IMG/VR virus record: IMGVR_UViG_3300031758_000220
Location: 1 to 37,544 of that record
DNA: 37,544 nt
Strand: one strand, 5' to 3'
Origin: a virus
Shown here piece by piece: positions 7,306 to 12,786 of this stretch (position 1 is its first letter; each line of letters opens with the position of its first letter). The position numbers and the translations under genes are program-made. The notes under the pieces are model-generated. The model made no database searches and was not told the DNA's origin. It saw nothing but the letters and a program-made list of their open reading frames with translations.

Positions 7306-8364
7306 TTACTCCCAACTTCCTCCCAGTTTTTCCAGCTTGGCTAGTTCGTTTTTGTCCCGCTCGCCACCAATCCAGCGCGCGTAATGGCGCAGCACCGTCT
7401 CGATTCTGTCGCCCAGTTGCGACGCCAGCCACGACGGCTCAACACCCGCTGACAGCGCCCTGCTGGCGTATGTATGCCGCAGTGTGTACGGCCTCCGATA
7501 CCGCACGCCCGCCCGCTCACACGCGCCCACAAACGCCTCCGTCAAATGCTCTTCGGCGTATGGGTTGTTCTTGCTGGTGACGAACACCCACGACCCGGCA
7601 AACCGGGTGGCGGTGTGTTCTTTCAAGATGCGCTTGGCCTCACGCGTCAGCAGCACCCGCCGTGACTGGTGGGTTTTTGTGGTCTTCCGTTTCCCCGCCC
7701 ATAGCGTCGCTTTTACCAGCAACGCGTCATCCTCCACGTCACCCCACTGCAGCGCGCAGGCTTCCCCCGTGCGTATCCCGGTTTCGGCCATCAGGCTGTA
7801 AAGCACTTTCGGCTGTCCGCGCAGCTCGCGCAGGATGCCCGCCAGCTCTTCAGGTGTGAACGGGTCAATCTCTGGGCGTTGCCACGACCCTGCCCGAAGC
7901 GCCCGCGCCGGGTTTGTCTCTAAGTATCCCTCCGACACCCCCCACTGCATGACCCCCGCCAGAACGCTGTGCGCGTCCCGTCTGGTCTTCTGCGACTTCC
8001 ATTCGCGGTCACGGTCTACGCCGCGTAGGACGGCAAGCGTGATGGCGCGAAGATCCAAGTGCGCCAGTTCGCTCCAGTGCGCCACAAGTCGCTTCCGGTA
8101 GGTTAGTGCCGTGCTTGGCTCGCGGGTGCGCTCGATGTCCCGCAGGAAGGACTGGCAGGCCGATTCAAACGTGATGGTGCCGGTGACGGGATCAGGCAGG
8201 CCGAGCTTGGCTTGCTCAATCAGTTTGCGCCGGACCCGAGCTGCATCCTGTAGGGCCGCGTCAGTCGGGGCGGTAGCGATGAAATGCGAGAAGCTGCGTC
8301 CTCGCACCTGGTATCGGATCTCAATCCCACCACTTGCTGGGCGGATGCCTGCATATCTAGCCAT
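7306..8364 (-). CDS. int: Tyrosine recombinase integrase
   Basis: This 352-aa protein catalyses site-specific integration at attP. I chose ATG at 8364 (MARYAGIRPASGG), preceded by GGAGAGG; longer readings run into the excisionase-like gene. The N-terminal 60 residues form the arm-binding domain, residues about 70-160 the SAM-like core-binding domain, and residues about 170-345 the catalytic domain. Visible catalytic residues are Arg198 (ETGIRTGE), a Lys in the KRKTTKTH beta-hairpin, Arg296-His297 in YTLRHTYAS and the Tyr328 nucleophile in LRHYARW. The usual His of the LGH motif is Asp here (QLGDR). Its last codons lie within the right 25-bp arm repeat. It is the last gene of the leftward early operon. 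Confidence 0.95.
   Translation of the reverse strand: MARYAGIRPASGGIEIRYQVRGRSFSHFIATAPTDAALQDAARVRRKLIEQAKLGLPDPVTGTITFESACQSFLRDIERTREPSTALTYRKRLVAHWSELAHLDLRAITLAVLRGVDRDREWKSQKTRRDAHSVLAGVMQWGVSEGYLETNPARALRAGSWQRPEIDPFTPEELAGILRELRGQPKVLYSLMAETGIRTGEACALQWGDVEDDALLVKATLWAGKRKTTKTHQSRRVLLTREAKRILKEHTATRFAGSWVFVTSKNNPYAEEHLTEAFVGACERAGVRYRRPYTLRHTYASRALSAGVEPSWLASQLGDRIETVLRHYARWIGGERDKNELAKLEKLGGSWE
7310..7334. repeat. attP arm repeat, right copy inside int
   Basis: This second copy of the 25-nt repeat lies in the integrase codons for LEKLGGSWE and ends 1 nt from the stop codon. The left copy at 7116-7140, read on the same strand, would encode LEKLGESW. The sequence is therefore both coding and a probable arm-type binding site, or the left copy is a relic of an integrase 3' end. 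Confidence 0.6.
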
Positions 8365-8516
8365 GACTGAATCGCCTCTCCGTGGTACAGCAGCTTGCGG
8401 TCTACGACCGCCCAATGAACGCCTCGCTGGAGTAGGCCACGGCGGCACATTCCCCGCAACTGGTCGCGGCTTAGGCCGGTGGACGATGTAACACGCTCAG
8501 GCAGAACCCATCCCAT
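8220..8516 (-). CDS. xis: Excisionase-like DNA-binding protein
   Basis: This 98-aa protein starts at ATG 8516 (MGWVLPERVTSSTGLSRDQL) with GGAGGAG upstream. Residues 1-55 match the excisionase-like winged-helix pattern in which a short recognition helix precedes GVHWAVVDRKLLYHGEAIQS. The last ~45 residues overlap the integrase start out of frame by 145 nt and look unconstrained, so the functional domain probably ends near the int start. Such proteins bind the attachment arms and direct integrase towards excision. Its place directly upstream of int supports the role. Its start overlaps the upstream stop by 1 nt. Confidence 0.75.
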   Translation of the reverse strand: MGWVLPERVTSSTGLSRDQLRGMCRRGLLQRGVHWAVVDRKLLYHGEAIQSWLDMQASAQQVVGLRSDTRCEDAASRISSLPPRLTRPYRMQLGSGAN

Positions 8517-8728
8517 CACTTCTCCTCCCTCTCCAGAATCGCCTCGGCGCACCTATGCGCCGTCAGCCAGTCGTACTCCCCGCCCACCTCGGCGCACGCT
8601 TTGGCGCAGGCTTTCCGCTCGATCTGGAGCAGGCGTTGCGCGAAGTTCTGGAAGTGGGCCTCGATGCCCCAGGACGCATACCGTGGGGCCGTCTCGTTCA
8701 CCAACTGCATGATCTCGTCGCGCGTCAT
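8516..8728 (-). CDS. Small hypothetical early protein
   Basis: This 70-aa protein is predicted helical (MTRDEIMQLVNETAPRYAS, then QRLLQIERKACAKACAEVGG). The segment with spaced Ala, Cys and Arg followed by CAEAILERE resembles short unknown proteins common in prophages of betaproteobacteria. It overlaps neighbours on both sides by 1-4 nt within the leftward operon. There is no signal peptide or membrane segment and no function can be assigned. Confidence 0.65.
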   Translation of the reverse strand: MTRDEIMQLVNETAPRYASWGIEAHFQNFAQRLLQIERKACAKACAEVGGEYDWLTAHRCAEAILEREEK

Positions 8729-9027
8729 GCGTCACCCCGTGCGCGGATGGCATTGGCGTATTGCTTGACCCATGACGACGCGCGGAAAGCCCTAGCACAG
8801 CTAGGCGGGGAGCGTCTGGAAAACTCAGGCGAAAAATAGAGGGCGACTTTTCCAGAACGCAGGAAAACTCGAACCCTGAAAACCTGCCGAGTATCTTCGC
8901 TTTGGAATAGCGGAAAAGGTCGATAAGCTCTTGGGCCTTCACCCGACACCGCAAGCCGGAGCTCGTAGGTCAGGTCTGTCGGCAAGTGCGGGATGCCCGC
9001 CAGCCGCTGAAGCTCCTGTTTGGTCAT
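8725..9027 (-). CDS. Hypothetical early protein
   Basis: This 100-aa protein starts at ATG 9027 (MTKQELQRLAGIPHLPTDL). A GTG nine codons upstream is possible. It is basic, ends WVKQYANAIRARGDA and overlaps the following gene by 4 nt (ATGA), which supports the frame. The middle (FRVRVFLRSGKVALYFSPEF) could be a beta-hairpin. No family was recognised. It lies in the int-side half of the leftward operon among small genes that commonly act against or modify host functions. Confidence 0.6.
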   Translation of the reverse strand: MTKQELQRLAGIPHLPTDLTYELRLAVSGEGPRAYRPFPLFQSEDTRQVFRVRVFLRSGKVALYFSPEFSRRSPPSCARAFRASSWVKQYANAIRARGDA

Positions 9028-9078
9028 GTTCGATTTGCTCCGGTGTTTCACCACGTCCCGCGAACATGTAACCGACGG

Positions 9079-9285
9079 TTACACGTTGCCGGCCACCCAC
9101 TTCGCCACGCCACCCGTCAGCGCAAACTTCCCAGTCTGCAAAAAGACATAGGCCTGCCCGCTGCCGGGCACCTGCGCGTATGCCATCACGCGGCTGCCGC
9201 TGACTTCGTTCACTGTCACCAGGCATCCGCCGAACATCTCAACGTCTGGGTCGATCTGAACGATGTCGCCGGCTTGCAATTCCAT
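9079..9285 (-). CDS. Small SH3-like hypothetical protein
   Basis: This 68-aa protein starts at ATG 9285 with AGGAG upstream. The sequence (MELQAGDIVQIDPDVEMFGG, then CLVTVNEVSGSRVMAYAQVP) has the spacing of a small SH3 or KOW-like beta-barrel beginning with a GDIVxI strand. It is soluble, with no catalytic motif. It is the first gene after the exonuclease in the leftward operon, with a 42-nt gap. The specific function is unknown. Confidence 0.65.
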   Translation of the reverse strand: MELQAGDIVQIDPDVEMFGGCLVTVNEVSGSRVMAYAQVPGSGQAYVFLQTGKFALTGGVAKWVAGNV

Positions 9286-9327
9286 CTCACAGCTCCTGAG
9301 CGTATGGCTGGAGCGTCTGAAGGCAGA

Positions 9328-10224
9328 TCATGAAAGCCTCAGGTAGGTCGTGCTGGTCTTTCTGAACCGCTCAAGATTCACCCCTGACAATTGCGGAACC
9401 TTGGAGTAGTCCACCGCTCCCACGCGAGTGATCCACTGAGCCCTCAGAGAGCCCTGAGGCGTTTCAAATGTTGAGACGTGTGTCGTGGGGAGGGAGGCCC
9501 GCAAGGACTTCTCTAAGGCCTCCTCACGGGCCTGTAGGGCTGTCAGTTGAGAGCGGATGGAGATCAGCTCCTCCGCAACAGAGAGTGTCTTGGAATCGGT
9601 TACGGGAACCTCGTCGTCTCCCATCGGATGAGGGAGTTCAAGGTTGTCCACTGATGCCCTGAAAGCCTTCCATGCGGATTCGACTAGCGCCCAAGTTTCG
9701 GCAAGCTCATCCCGTGTCAGAGTGCAGACCATGCCGTAATCAGCTTCGGGGTCGTAAACCCAGAAATGAGCGGTATCGACATCGGAGCAGTACGCCTGGT
9801 GCGCGAGTTGCGCCATGTAGTGCGCCGGCACTCCTTCACCGGACGCCACATGTTTCCAAAGATCTGAATGCTGACCCTTTGCAGGAATCTTGATCTCCAG
9901 CAGAGCCTTTTTACATGGAGACACGCCATCAAGGCTCGCCGAGTATTCGCCCCTGACAAATACGGCAGGCTCAAAGTCGATTCCCAGCGAGTCGCTTGCG
10001 TTCTTCCGCGCCATCTCCTCGAACTGCGTCCCCCGATTCATTGCGGGCGTCACCTGAACGGTCTTCAGGCCGAGCTTCACCTCCGCCAGTTGCCGAGGGG
10101 TCTTCGGGAACCAAGGATTGATCCCCAAGACAGCAGCCGCCTCAGAAGCGTTGTTGAATTGACGGCGATGGTCGTGCCAGGCATCCGTGCCTTGTTCAAG
10201 CTCTACTCTGGTGATGGCGTTCAT
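9328..10224 (-). CDS. YqaJ-family viral exonuclease
   Basis: This 298-aa protein is probably a 5'-3' double-strand DNA exonuclease producing 3' tails for strand annealing. It begins with the usual QGTDAWHDHRRQFNNASEAA segment, in which GTxAWxxxR and the N-AS-A-LG pattern define the family. The metal-binding set is visible: Glu in GTQFEEMA, Asp in YSASLDGV, Glu and Lys in LLEIKIP, and Gln in HYMAQLAHQ. The length is normal, with an extra ~100-residue C-terminal region containing a short coiled coil (LISIRSQLTALQAREEALEK). Its start overlaps the annealing-protein gene by 4 nt, so the pair forms a two-gene recombination module like lambda Red. Confidence 0.88.
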   Translation of the reverse strand: MNAITRVELEQGTDAWHDHRRQFNNASEAAAVLGINPWFPKTPRQLAEVKLGLKTVQVTPAMNRGTQFEEMARKNASDSLGIDFEPAVFVRGEYSASLDGVSPCKKALLEIKIPAKGQHSDLWKHVASGEGVPAHYMAQLAHQAYCSDVDTAHFWVYDPEADYGMVCTLTRDELAETWALVESAWKAFRASVDNLELPHPMGDDEVPVTDSKTLSVAEELISIRSQLTALQAREEALEKSLRASLPTTHVSTFETPQGSLRAQWITRVGAVDYSKVPQLSGVNLERFRKTSTTYLRLS

Positions 10225-10802
10225 GCTGCCACCGCCTTGCGTTCAGCCGCAGTGATTGCTGCGCGAGCGGCCTCCAGCTTGCTAGCGGGAAGTTTTTCAA
10301 TGGCAGAGACGCCCATGAACTTGGCGAAGTCACCGGGTTTCTTTCCAAGGACCAGAAGGCGCTCAACCAATTCGCCGATGTCTTTCGAGTCAGCAAGTTC
10401 GGGAGTCTGCTGAACAGCGGCATTGCCGTCGTCGTCCTCGTCTGACGGAAGTGACAAGGCGACCGCAAGCGATCCCCTGCGGCCATAGGTGGTGGCCGAC
10501 ATCGCTCCGTGGGCGTCGCCCTTTCCAATGGGGATGACAGGCCCTGCCGTTTCAATCCACTGCCCACTGGAGTGAACGAGGCGGGTGAACACCTGAACCG
10601 TATCGGGCGTGGTCTCGCACGACTGGATGAAGGCAATGCCGTTTTTGGTCAGCGGTCCGCGAACGGCAGCGGTTACTGCAGAAAGGGATGCGTAGCTGGA
10701 CCGGTAGTGCGGGTTCTTTGAGTCAAAGACAGCTACTGTCATCTCGCTCTGTGCTTTTGACAGAGCTGCCGCAATGTCATTGATCGTGTCACTGGTTTTC
10801 AT
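10221..10802 (-). CDS. erf: ERF-family single-strand annealing protein
   Basis: This 193-aa protein starts at ATG 10802 with GGAG nearby. The core keeps the ERF signatures: FDSKNPHYRSSYASLSAV near residue 27, then a beta segment, then ATTYGRRGSLAVALSLP followed by DEDDDGNAA around residues 100-130. ERF proteins form rings that anneal complementary single strands and work with an exonuclease, which here is the next gene downstream. The C-terminal 60 residues are helical and basic and may be for ssDNA or partner binding. Likely roles are recombination, repair and circularisation after infection. Confidence 0.88.
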   Translation of the reverse strand: MKTSDTINDIAAALSKAQSEMTVAVFDSKNPHYRSSYASLSAVTAAVRGPLTKNGIAFIQSCETTPDTVQVFTRLVHSSGQWIETAGPVIPIGKGDAHGAMSATTYGRRGSLAVALSLPSDEDDDGNAAVQQTPELADSKDIGELVERLLVLGKKPGDFAKFMGVSAIEKLPASKLEAARAAITAAERKAVAA

Positions 10803-10813
10803 CGGTATCTCCG

Positions 10814-11110
10814 TTAACCCATGTCTTCTGAAAGTTCGGAAGGCGTCGTGTCAGGCGTCTCCCAGTTGTCGATGTCGTCTTCGATCTGAAACGCGATGCG
10901 CTGCTTCATGAAGAAGTCCAGCTCGATGTTGACCTTCTCTCCTCTGTCATCACCCACAACCACGGTGTGGACCGTGACTGACGCGGGGTACGAAAAGGCG
11001 TGGCGTCTTGTGTAAGTGACGATTCCTGGCCGTTCGCCAAACACGCCGCAATCCAAGAGGAGTGTGGTCATCCAGCGACCTCTCTCAATCTCGACATGAT
11101 CAAGGCGCAT
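10814..11110 (-). CDS. Hypothetical acidic early protein
   Basis: This 98-aa protein starts at ATG 11110, sharing one base with the stop of the upstream gene (TGATG). The first two-thirds alternate beta-prone segments (TTLLLDCGVFGERPGIVTYT, then SVTVHTVVVGDD). The C-terminus is acidic (IEDDIDNWETPDTTPSELSE). The acidic tail next to a recombination module could mimic DNA or bind a partner, but this is a guess. No family was recognised. Confidence 0.6.
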   Translation of the reverse strand: MRLDHVEIERGRWMTTLLLDCGVFGERPGIVTYTRRHAFSYPASVTVHTVVVGDDRGEKVNIELDFFMKQRIAFQIEDDIDNWETPDTTPSELSEDMG

Positions 11111-11298
11111 CACACACCGACCAGCAGGCGCAGCAGGCCTGCAAAAAACGCCATGACGACGGCGGTGCTGATGCCGACCGCGATGATGCCGATGGCTACG
11201 CCAGCTGCGCGCTGAAGCTGCGCGTTGTCAGCCCACGGCGCGAACTGGATGCCGGCCTCCGCTTGTGTGCGATAAAACTCTCTTTCGATGGTGCTCAT
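11110..11298 (-). CDS. Small single-pass membrane protein
   Basis: This 62-aa protein has a soluble N-terminal half (MSTIEREFYRTQAEAGIQF) and one hydrophobic segment at about residues 31-60 (AAGVAIGIIAVGISTAVVMA followed by FFAGLLRLLVGV). It has no signal-peptide cleavage motif. With the soluble part probably cytoplasmic it could be an early inner-membrane protein, for example a superinfection-exclusion factor. That role is inferred from its size and place in an early operon active in infection. It overlaps both neighbours by 1-4 nt. Confidence 0.65.
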   Translation of the reverse strand: MSTIEREFYRTQAEAGIQFAPWADNAQLQRAAGVAIGIIAVGISTAVVMAFFAGLLRLLVGV

Positions 11299-11519
11299 GC
11301 GTCCTCCCGTGCTAGGCGCAAGATGGCCTGTAGTGCTTCGTTGATGCCAATCACCGTTTGCCGAAGACCGACAAGCCGGTCCGTCAGCTGCTCAATGCGC
11401 TGCTGTTCGTCTTCCGGCAGCGGTAACCGAGTTGCTGCCACTGACGACTCCAGCCGGCTGCTGATGGCGCCGATGAACTCCAGCGCGATCTGTTCTGCTT
11501 CTGCGTCTTGAAAGTGCAT
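11295..11519 (-). CDS. Small coiled-coil early protein
   Basis: This 74-aa protein starts at ATG 11519 (MHFQDAEAEQIALEFIGAIS) with GGAGGG upstream. Longer readings run into the preceding gene. The whole chain is predicted helical, with a Leu/Ile-spaced stretch (EDEQQRIEQLTDRLVGLRQT) suggesting a coiled coil. Function is unknown. It ends 4 nt inside the membrane-protein gene, so the two may be co-translated and could interact. Confidence 0.6.
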   Translation of the reverse strand: MHFQDAEAEQIALEFIGAISSRLESSVAATRLPLPEDEQQRIEQLTDRLVGLRQTVIGINEALQAILRLAREDA

Positions 11520-11520
11520 G

Positions 11521-11850
11521 TCAGCCCTCCATCTGCGTGTAGATGTGGTCTTTGGCCTGCTCCTCGATGTGATCTGAGATCTCGTTGGCAAGGGCGAGGG
11601 CAAACCGCTCGGCGTCGGTTTTGGGATGGGCGTTCAGGATGGTTCGCGAGACGAACTCAGAAAGCGCAACGATGGTCGGCAACCTGAACGGGTAGCCCAG
11701 CTCATCGCAGGCAATGGCAAGAAGGTCTGGGTTGGCCCAGATCTCTTCAACGCGGTCTGAGATGGCAGCGGCGATGCCGTCTTCACGATAGGTGTCTGGG
11801 GGTTCGGGGTTGTACCGGTAGCCGATGGCGTTGAAGTTCATCTCTTTCAT
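11521..11850 (-). CDS. First gene of leftward early operon, hypothetical
   Basis: This 109-aa protein starts at ATG 11850 (MKEMNFNAIGYRYNPEPPDT) preceded by AGGGAG. ATG 11841 is an alternative. It lies 28 nt downstream of the left early promoter's -10 box (11878-11883), so it is the first product of the leftward operon, the position of N in lambda. It is however acidic and helical (SDRVEEIWANPDLLAIACDE, then ANEISDHIEEQAKDHIY) and has none of the Arg-rich N-terminus of N proteins. No boxB-like hairpin was noticed. I therefore call it unknown. Confidence 0.65.
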   Translation of the reverse strand: MKEMNFNAIGYRYNPEPPDTYREDGIAAAISDRVEEIWANPDLLAIACDELGYPFRLPTIVALSEFVSRTILNAHPKTDAERFALALANEISDHIEEQAKDHIYTQMEG

Positions 11851-11877
11851 GACAGGGCTCCCTGTTGGCATGGAGAG

Positions 11878-11906
11878 AAAGTAGCACCATGCTATCTCTT
11901 TGACAA
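11878..11906 (-). promoter_or_regulatory. Left early promoter PL with operator
   Basis: On the minus strand there is a -35 box TTGTCA (11901-11906), a 17-bp spacer and a -10 box TACTTT (11878-11883). The operator at 11881-11895 lies in the spacer and touches the -10 box, so bound repressor would block polymerase. The right early promoter is built identically: same spacer, same -10 box, operator in the spacer. Confidence 0.75.
11881..11895. promoter_or_regulatory. Operator copy 1
   Basis: Sequence gtagcaccatgctat fits the dyad rtAGCA-N3-TGCTAy shared by five sites in this region. It overlaps the leftward early promoter. Confidence 0.7.
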
Positions 11907-11926
11907 TAGCACTGTGCAACTATTTT
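11900..11926 (+). promoter_or_regulatory. Possible rightward promoter for the antisense gene
   Basis: A perfect -35 box TTGACA (11900-11905) is followed by TATTTT at 11921-11926 (15-bp spacer) or TTTTTT at 17 bp. It faces away from PL, with overlapping -35 regions, and operator copy 2 lies in the spacer. It would transcribe the plus-strand gene at 12000 and run on into the repressor gene from the opposite side. The -10 box is weak, so this is tentative. Confidence 0.4.
11906..11920. promoter_or_regulatory. Operator copy 2
   Basis: Sequence atagcactgtgcaac fits the same AGCA-N3-TGC dyad. It lies immediately upstream of PL (from the leftward view) and within the spacer of the possible rightward promoter. 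Confidence 0.65.
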
Positions 11927-11999
11927 TTTTGGTGCGCGATTGAGTTAGCAGAGAATCTGGCGTTAGCCTGTAGATGCGTACAGTGTTGAGGCGTTTGCC

Positions 12000-12257
12000 A
12001 TGGAAGAAAAAGAACAGCTGCTGCTCGCGGCATTCCGCGAAATGGATTCAGCCCAGCGGGCAGTGATCTACGAGGTGGTCAAGGCGCTTTACTGGCGGGA
12101 GCGCTCGAGCTTGCGGATTTCGGCGCATACAGAGAGCGTGTACTCCTGTCCGCTGTCCGAGATAGAGCGGAACGCATCAAGCAATTCCCGCTCTCGCGGG
12201 GATAGGTCTGCAGTATCCAGCCAGCCAGGGAACTTGCCCATTCCTTCTTCCAGCTGA
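12000..12257 (+). CDS. Small gene antisense to the repressor 3' end
   Basis: This 85-aa reading starts at ATG 12000 with GAGG about 8 nt upstream. The first ~36 residues (MEEKEQLLLAAFREMDSAQ, then RAVIYEVVKALYW) form a clear helical pair. They resemble the C-terminal tail of phage HTH repressors, including the one encoded opposite (RERELLDAFRSISDSGQ). From about 12089 onward the frame is antisense to the repressor gene, and the Ser/Arg-rich product there may just be a shadow. It may be a small regulator that pairs with the repressor. Transcription alone would also be antisense to the repressor mRNA. A genuine gene is likely but not certain. Confidence 0.45.
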   Translation: MEEKEQLLLAAFREMDSAQRAVIYEVVKALYWRERSSLRISAHTESVYSCPLSEIERNASSNSRSRGDRSAVSSQPGNLPIPSSS

Positions 12258-12433
12258 CGAGCGATCTCGTCGCCGATCCCTCTGGGCTTGCCGGAAGGTG
12301 TCTTCGCTCGGTTTTTGACCTGCGAAATGTACGCAGCTGCCACTCCTGTCCGGTCGGACAGTTTCTTCGCCGAGCCTGCCTCCTCAATTAAGGCAAGGAG
12401 GTTTCGGTGACGAATATCGGCGATGGCATCCAT
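12089..12433 (-). CDS. HTH prophage repressor (CI-like, no peptidase domain)
   Basis: This 114-aa protein starts at ATG 12433 (MDAIADIRHRNLLALIEE). ATG 12463 is an alternative that would overlap operator copy 3, and neither has a clear Shine-Dalgarno. Residues about 12-70 form a helix-turn-helix of the Cro/CI type (SAKKLSDRTGVAAAYISQVK) followed by the GIGDEIARQLEEGMGKFPGW segment seen in many prophage repressors. Residues 80-114 are a helical tail, probably for dimerisation. There is no LexA/CI-type S24 peptidase, so RecA-driven self-cleavage is unlikely and induction must work another way. It is divergent from the Cro-like gene across an operator cluster, the classic lysis-lysogeny switch. 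Confidence 0.85.
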   Translation of the reverse strand: MDAIADIRHRNLLALIEEAGSAKKLSDRTGVAAAYISQVKNRAKTPSGKPRGIGDEIARQLEEGMGKFPGWLDTADLSPRERELLDAFRSISDSGQEYTLSVCAEIRKLERSRQ

Positions 12434-12453
12434 GCGCCGGATTAAACCACGGG

Positions 12454-12468
12454 TTAGCCTCATGCTAC
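12454..12468. promoter_or_regulatory. Operator copy 3
   Basis: Sequence ttagcctcatgctac fits the shared dyad with one weaker half. It overlaps the 5' end of the repressor transcript region and could mediate autorepression. Confidence 0.5.
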
Positions 12469-12469
12469 A

Positions 12470-12484
12470 TAGACACTGTGCTAT
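12470..12484. promoter_or_regulatory. Operator copy 4
   Basis: Sequence tagacactgtgctat fits the dyad. It is 1 bp from copy 3 and lies where the promoter for the repressor gene is expected, so it may act in autoregulation. Confidence 0.6.
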
Positions 12485-12509
12485 CTGAGGAAGTTCCACA
12501 CATATCATC

Positions 12510-12538
12510 TTGCGTGAGATAGCACTATGCGATACTTT
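12510..12538 (+). promoter_or_regulatory. Right early promoter PR
   Basis: This site has a -35 box TTGCGT (12510-12515), a 17-bp spacer and a -10 box TACTTT (12533-12538), 30 nt before the Cro-like start. The spacer contains operator copy 5. The layout mirrors PL at 11878-11906, which supports both assignments. Confidence 0.75.
12519..12533. promoter_or_regulatory. Operator copy 5
   Basis: Sequence atagcactatgcgat is a strong match to the dyad AT-GCA-N3-TGC-AT. It occupies the spacer of PR, so repressor bound here should shut off rightward early transcription. Confidence 0.7.
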
Positions 12539-12567
12539 ACGTATCACACAAGCTGGGCGATTGTGGT

Positions 12568-12786
12568 ATGGATATAAAAACCTTTCTCAGAACAACGGCA
12601 TCCGAAGAGCGTGATCAGGTAGCACAGGAGGCTGGAACCTCGGTGGCTTATCTGCGTCAGCTTGCAGGCCGCCATCGCAACTGCAGCAAGGTTCTGGCGG
12701 AGAGGCTGGAGAGAGCCAGCAAGGGCCGCATCAACGCCCAGGCGGCGATGTTTCCCGAGCGGTTTGAATTCAAAGAGCCCGCCTAA
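12568..12786 (+). CDS. Cro-like / YdaS-type HTH regulator
   Basis: This 72-aa protein starts at ATG 12568. The N-terminal 45 residues contain a helix-turn-helix (EERDQVAQEAGTSVAYLRQL, then AGRHRNCSKVLAERLERAS) of the YdaS/Cro kind found opposite prophage repressors. The last 20 residues are probably unstructured. It is the first gene from PR, the place of cro, and probably represses the repressor promoter and tunes early transcription through the same operators. Its stop overlaps the initiator start by 1 nt. Confidence 0.8.
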   Translation: MDIKTFLRTTASEERDQVAQEAGTSVAYLRQLAGRHRNCSKVLAERLERASKGRINAQAAMFPERFEFKEPA

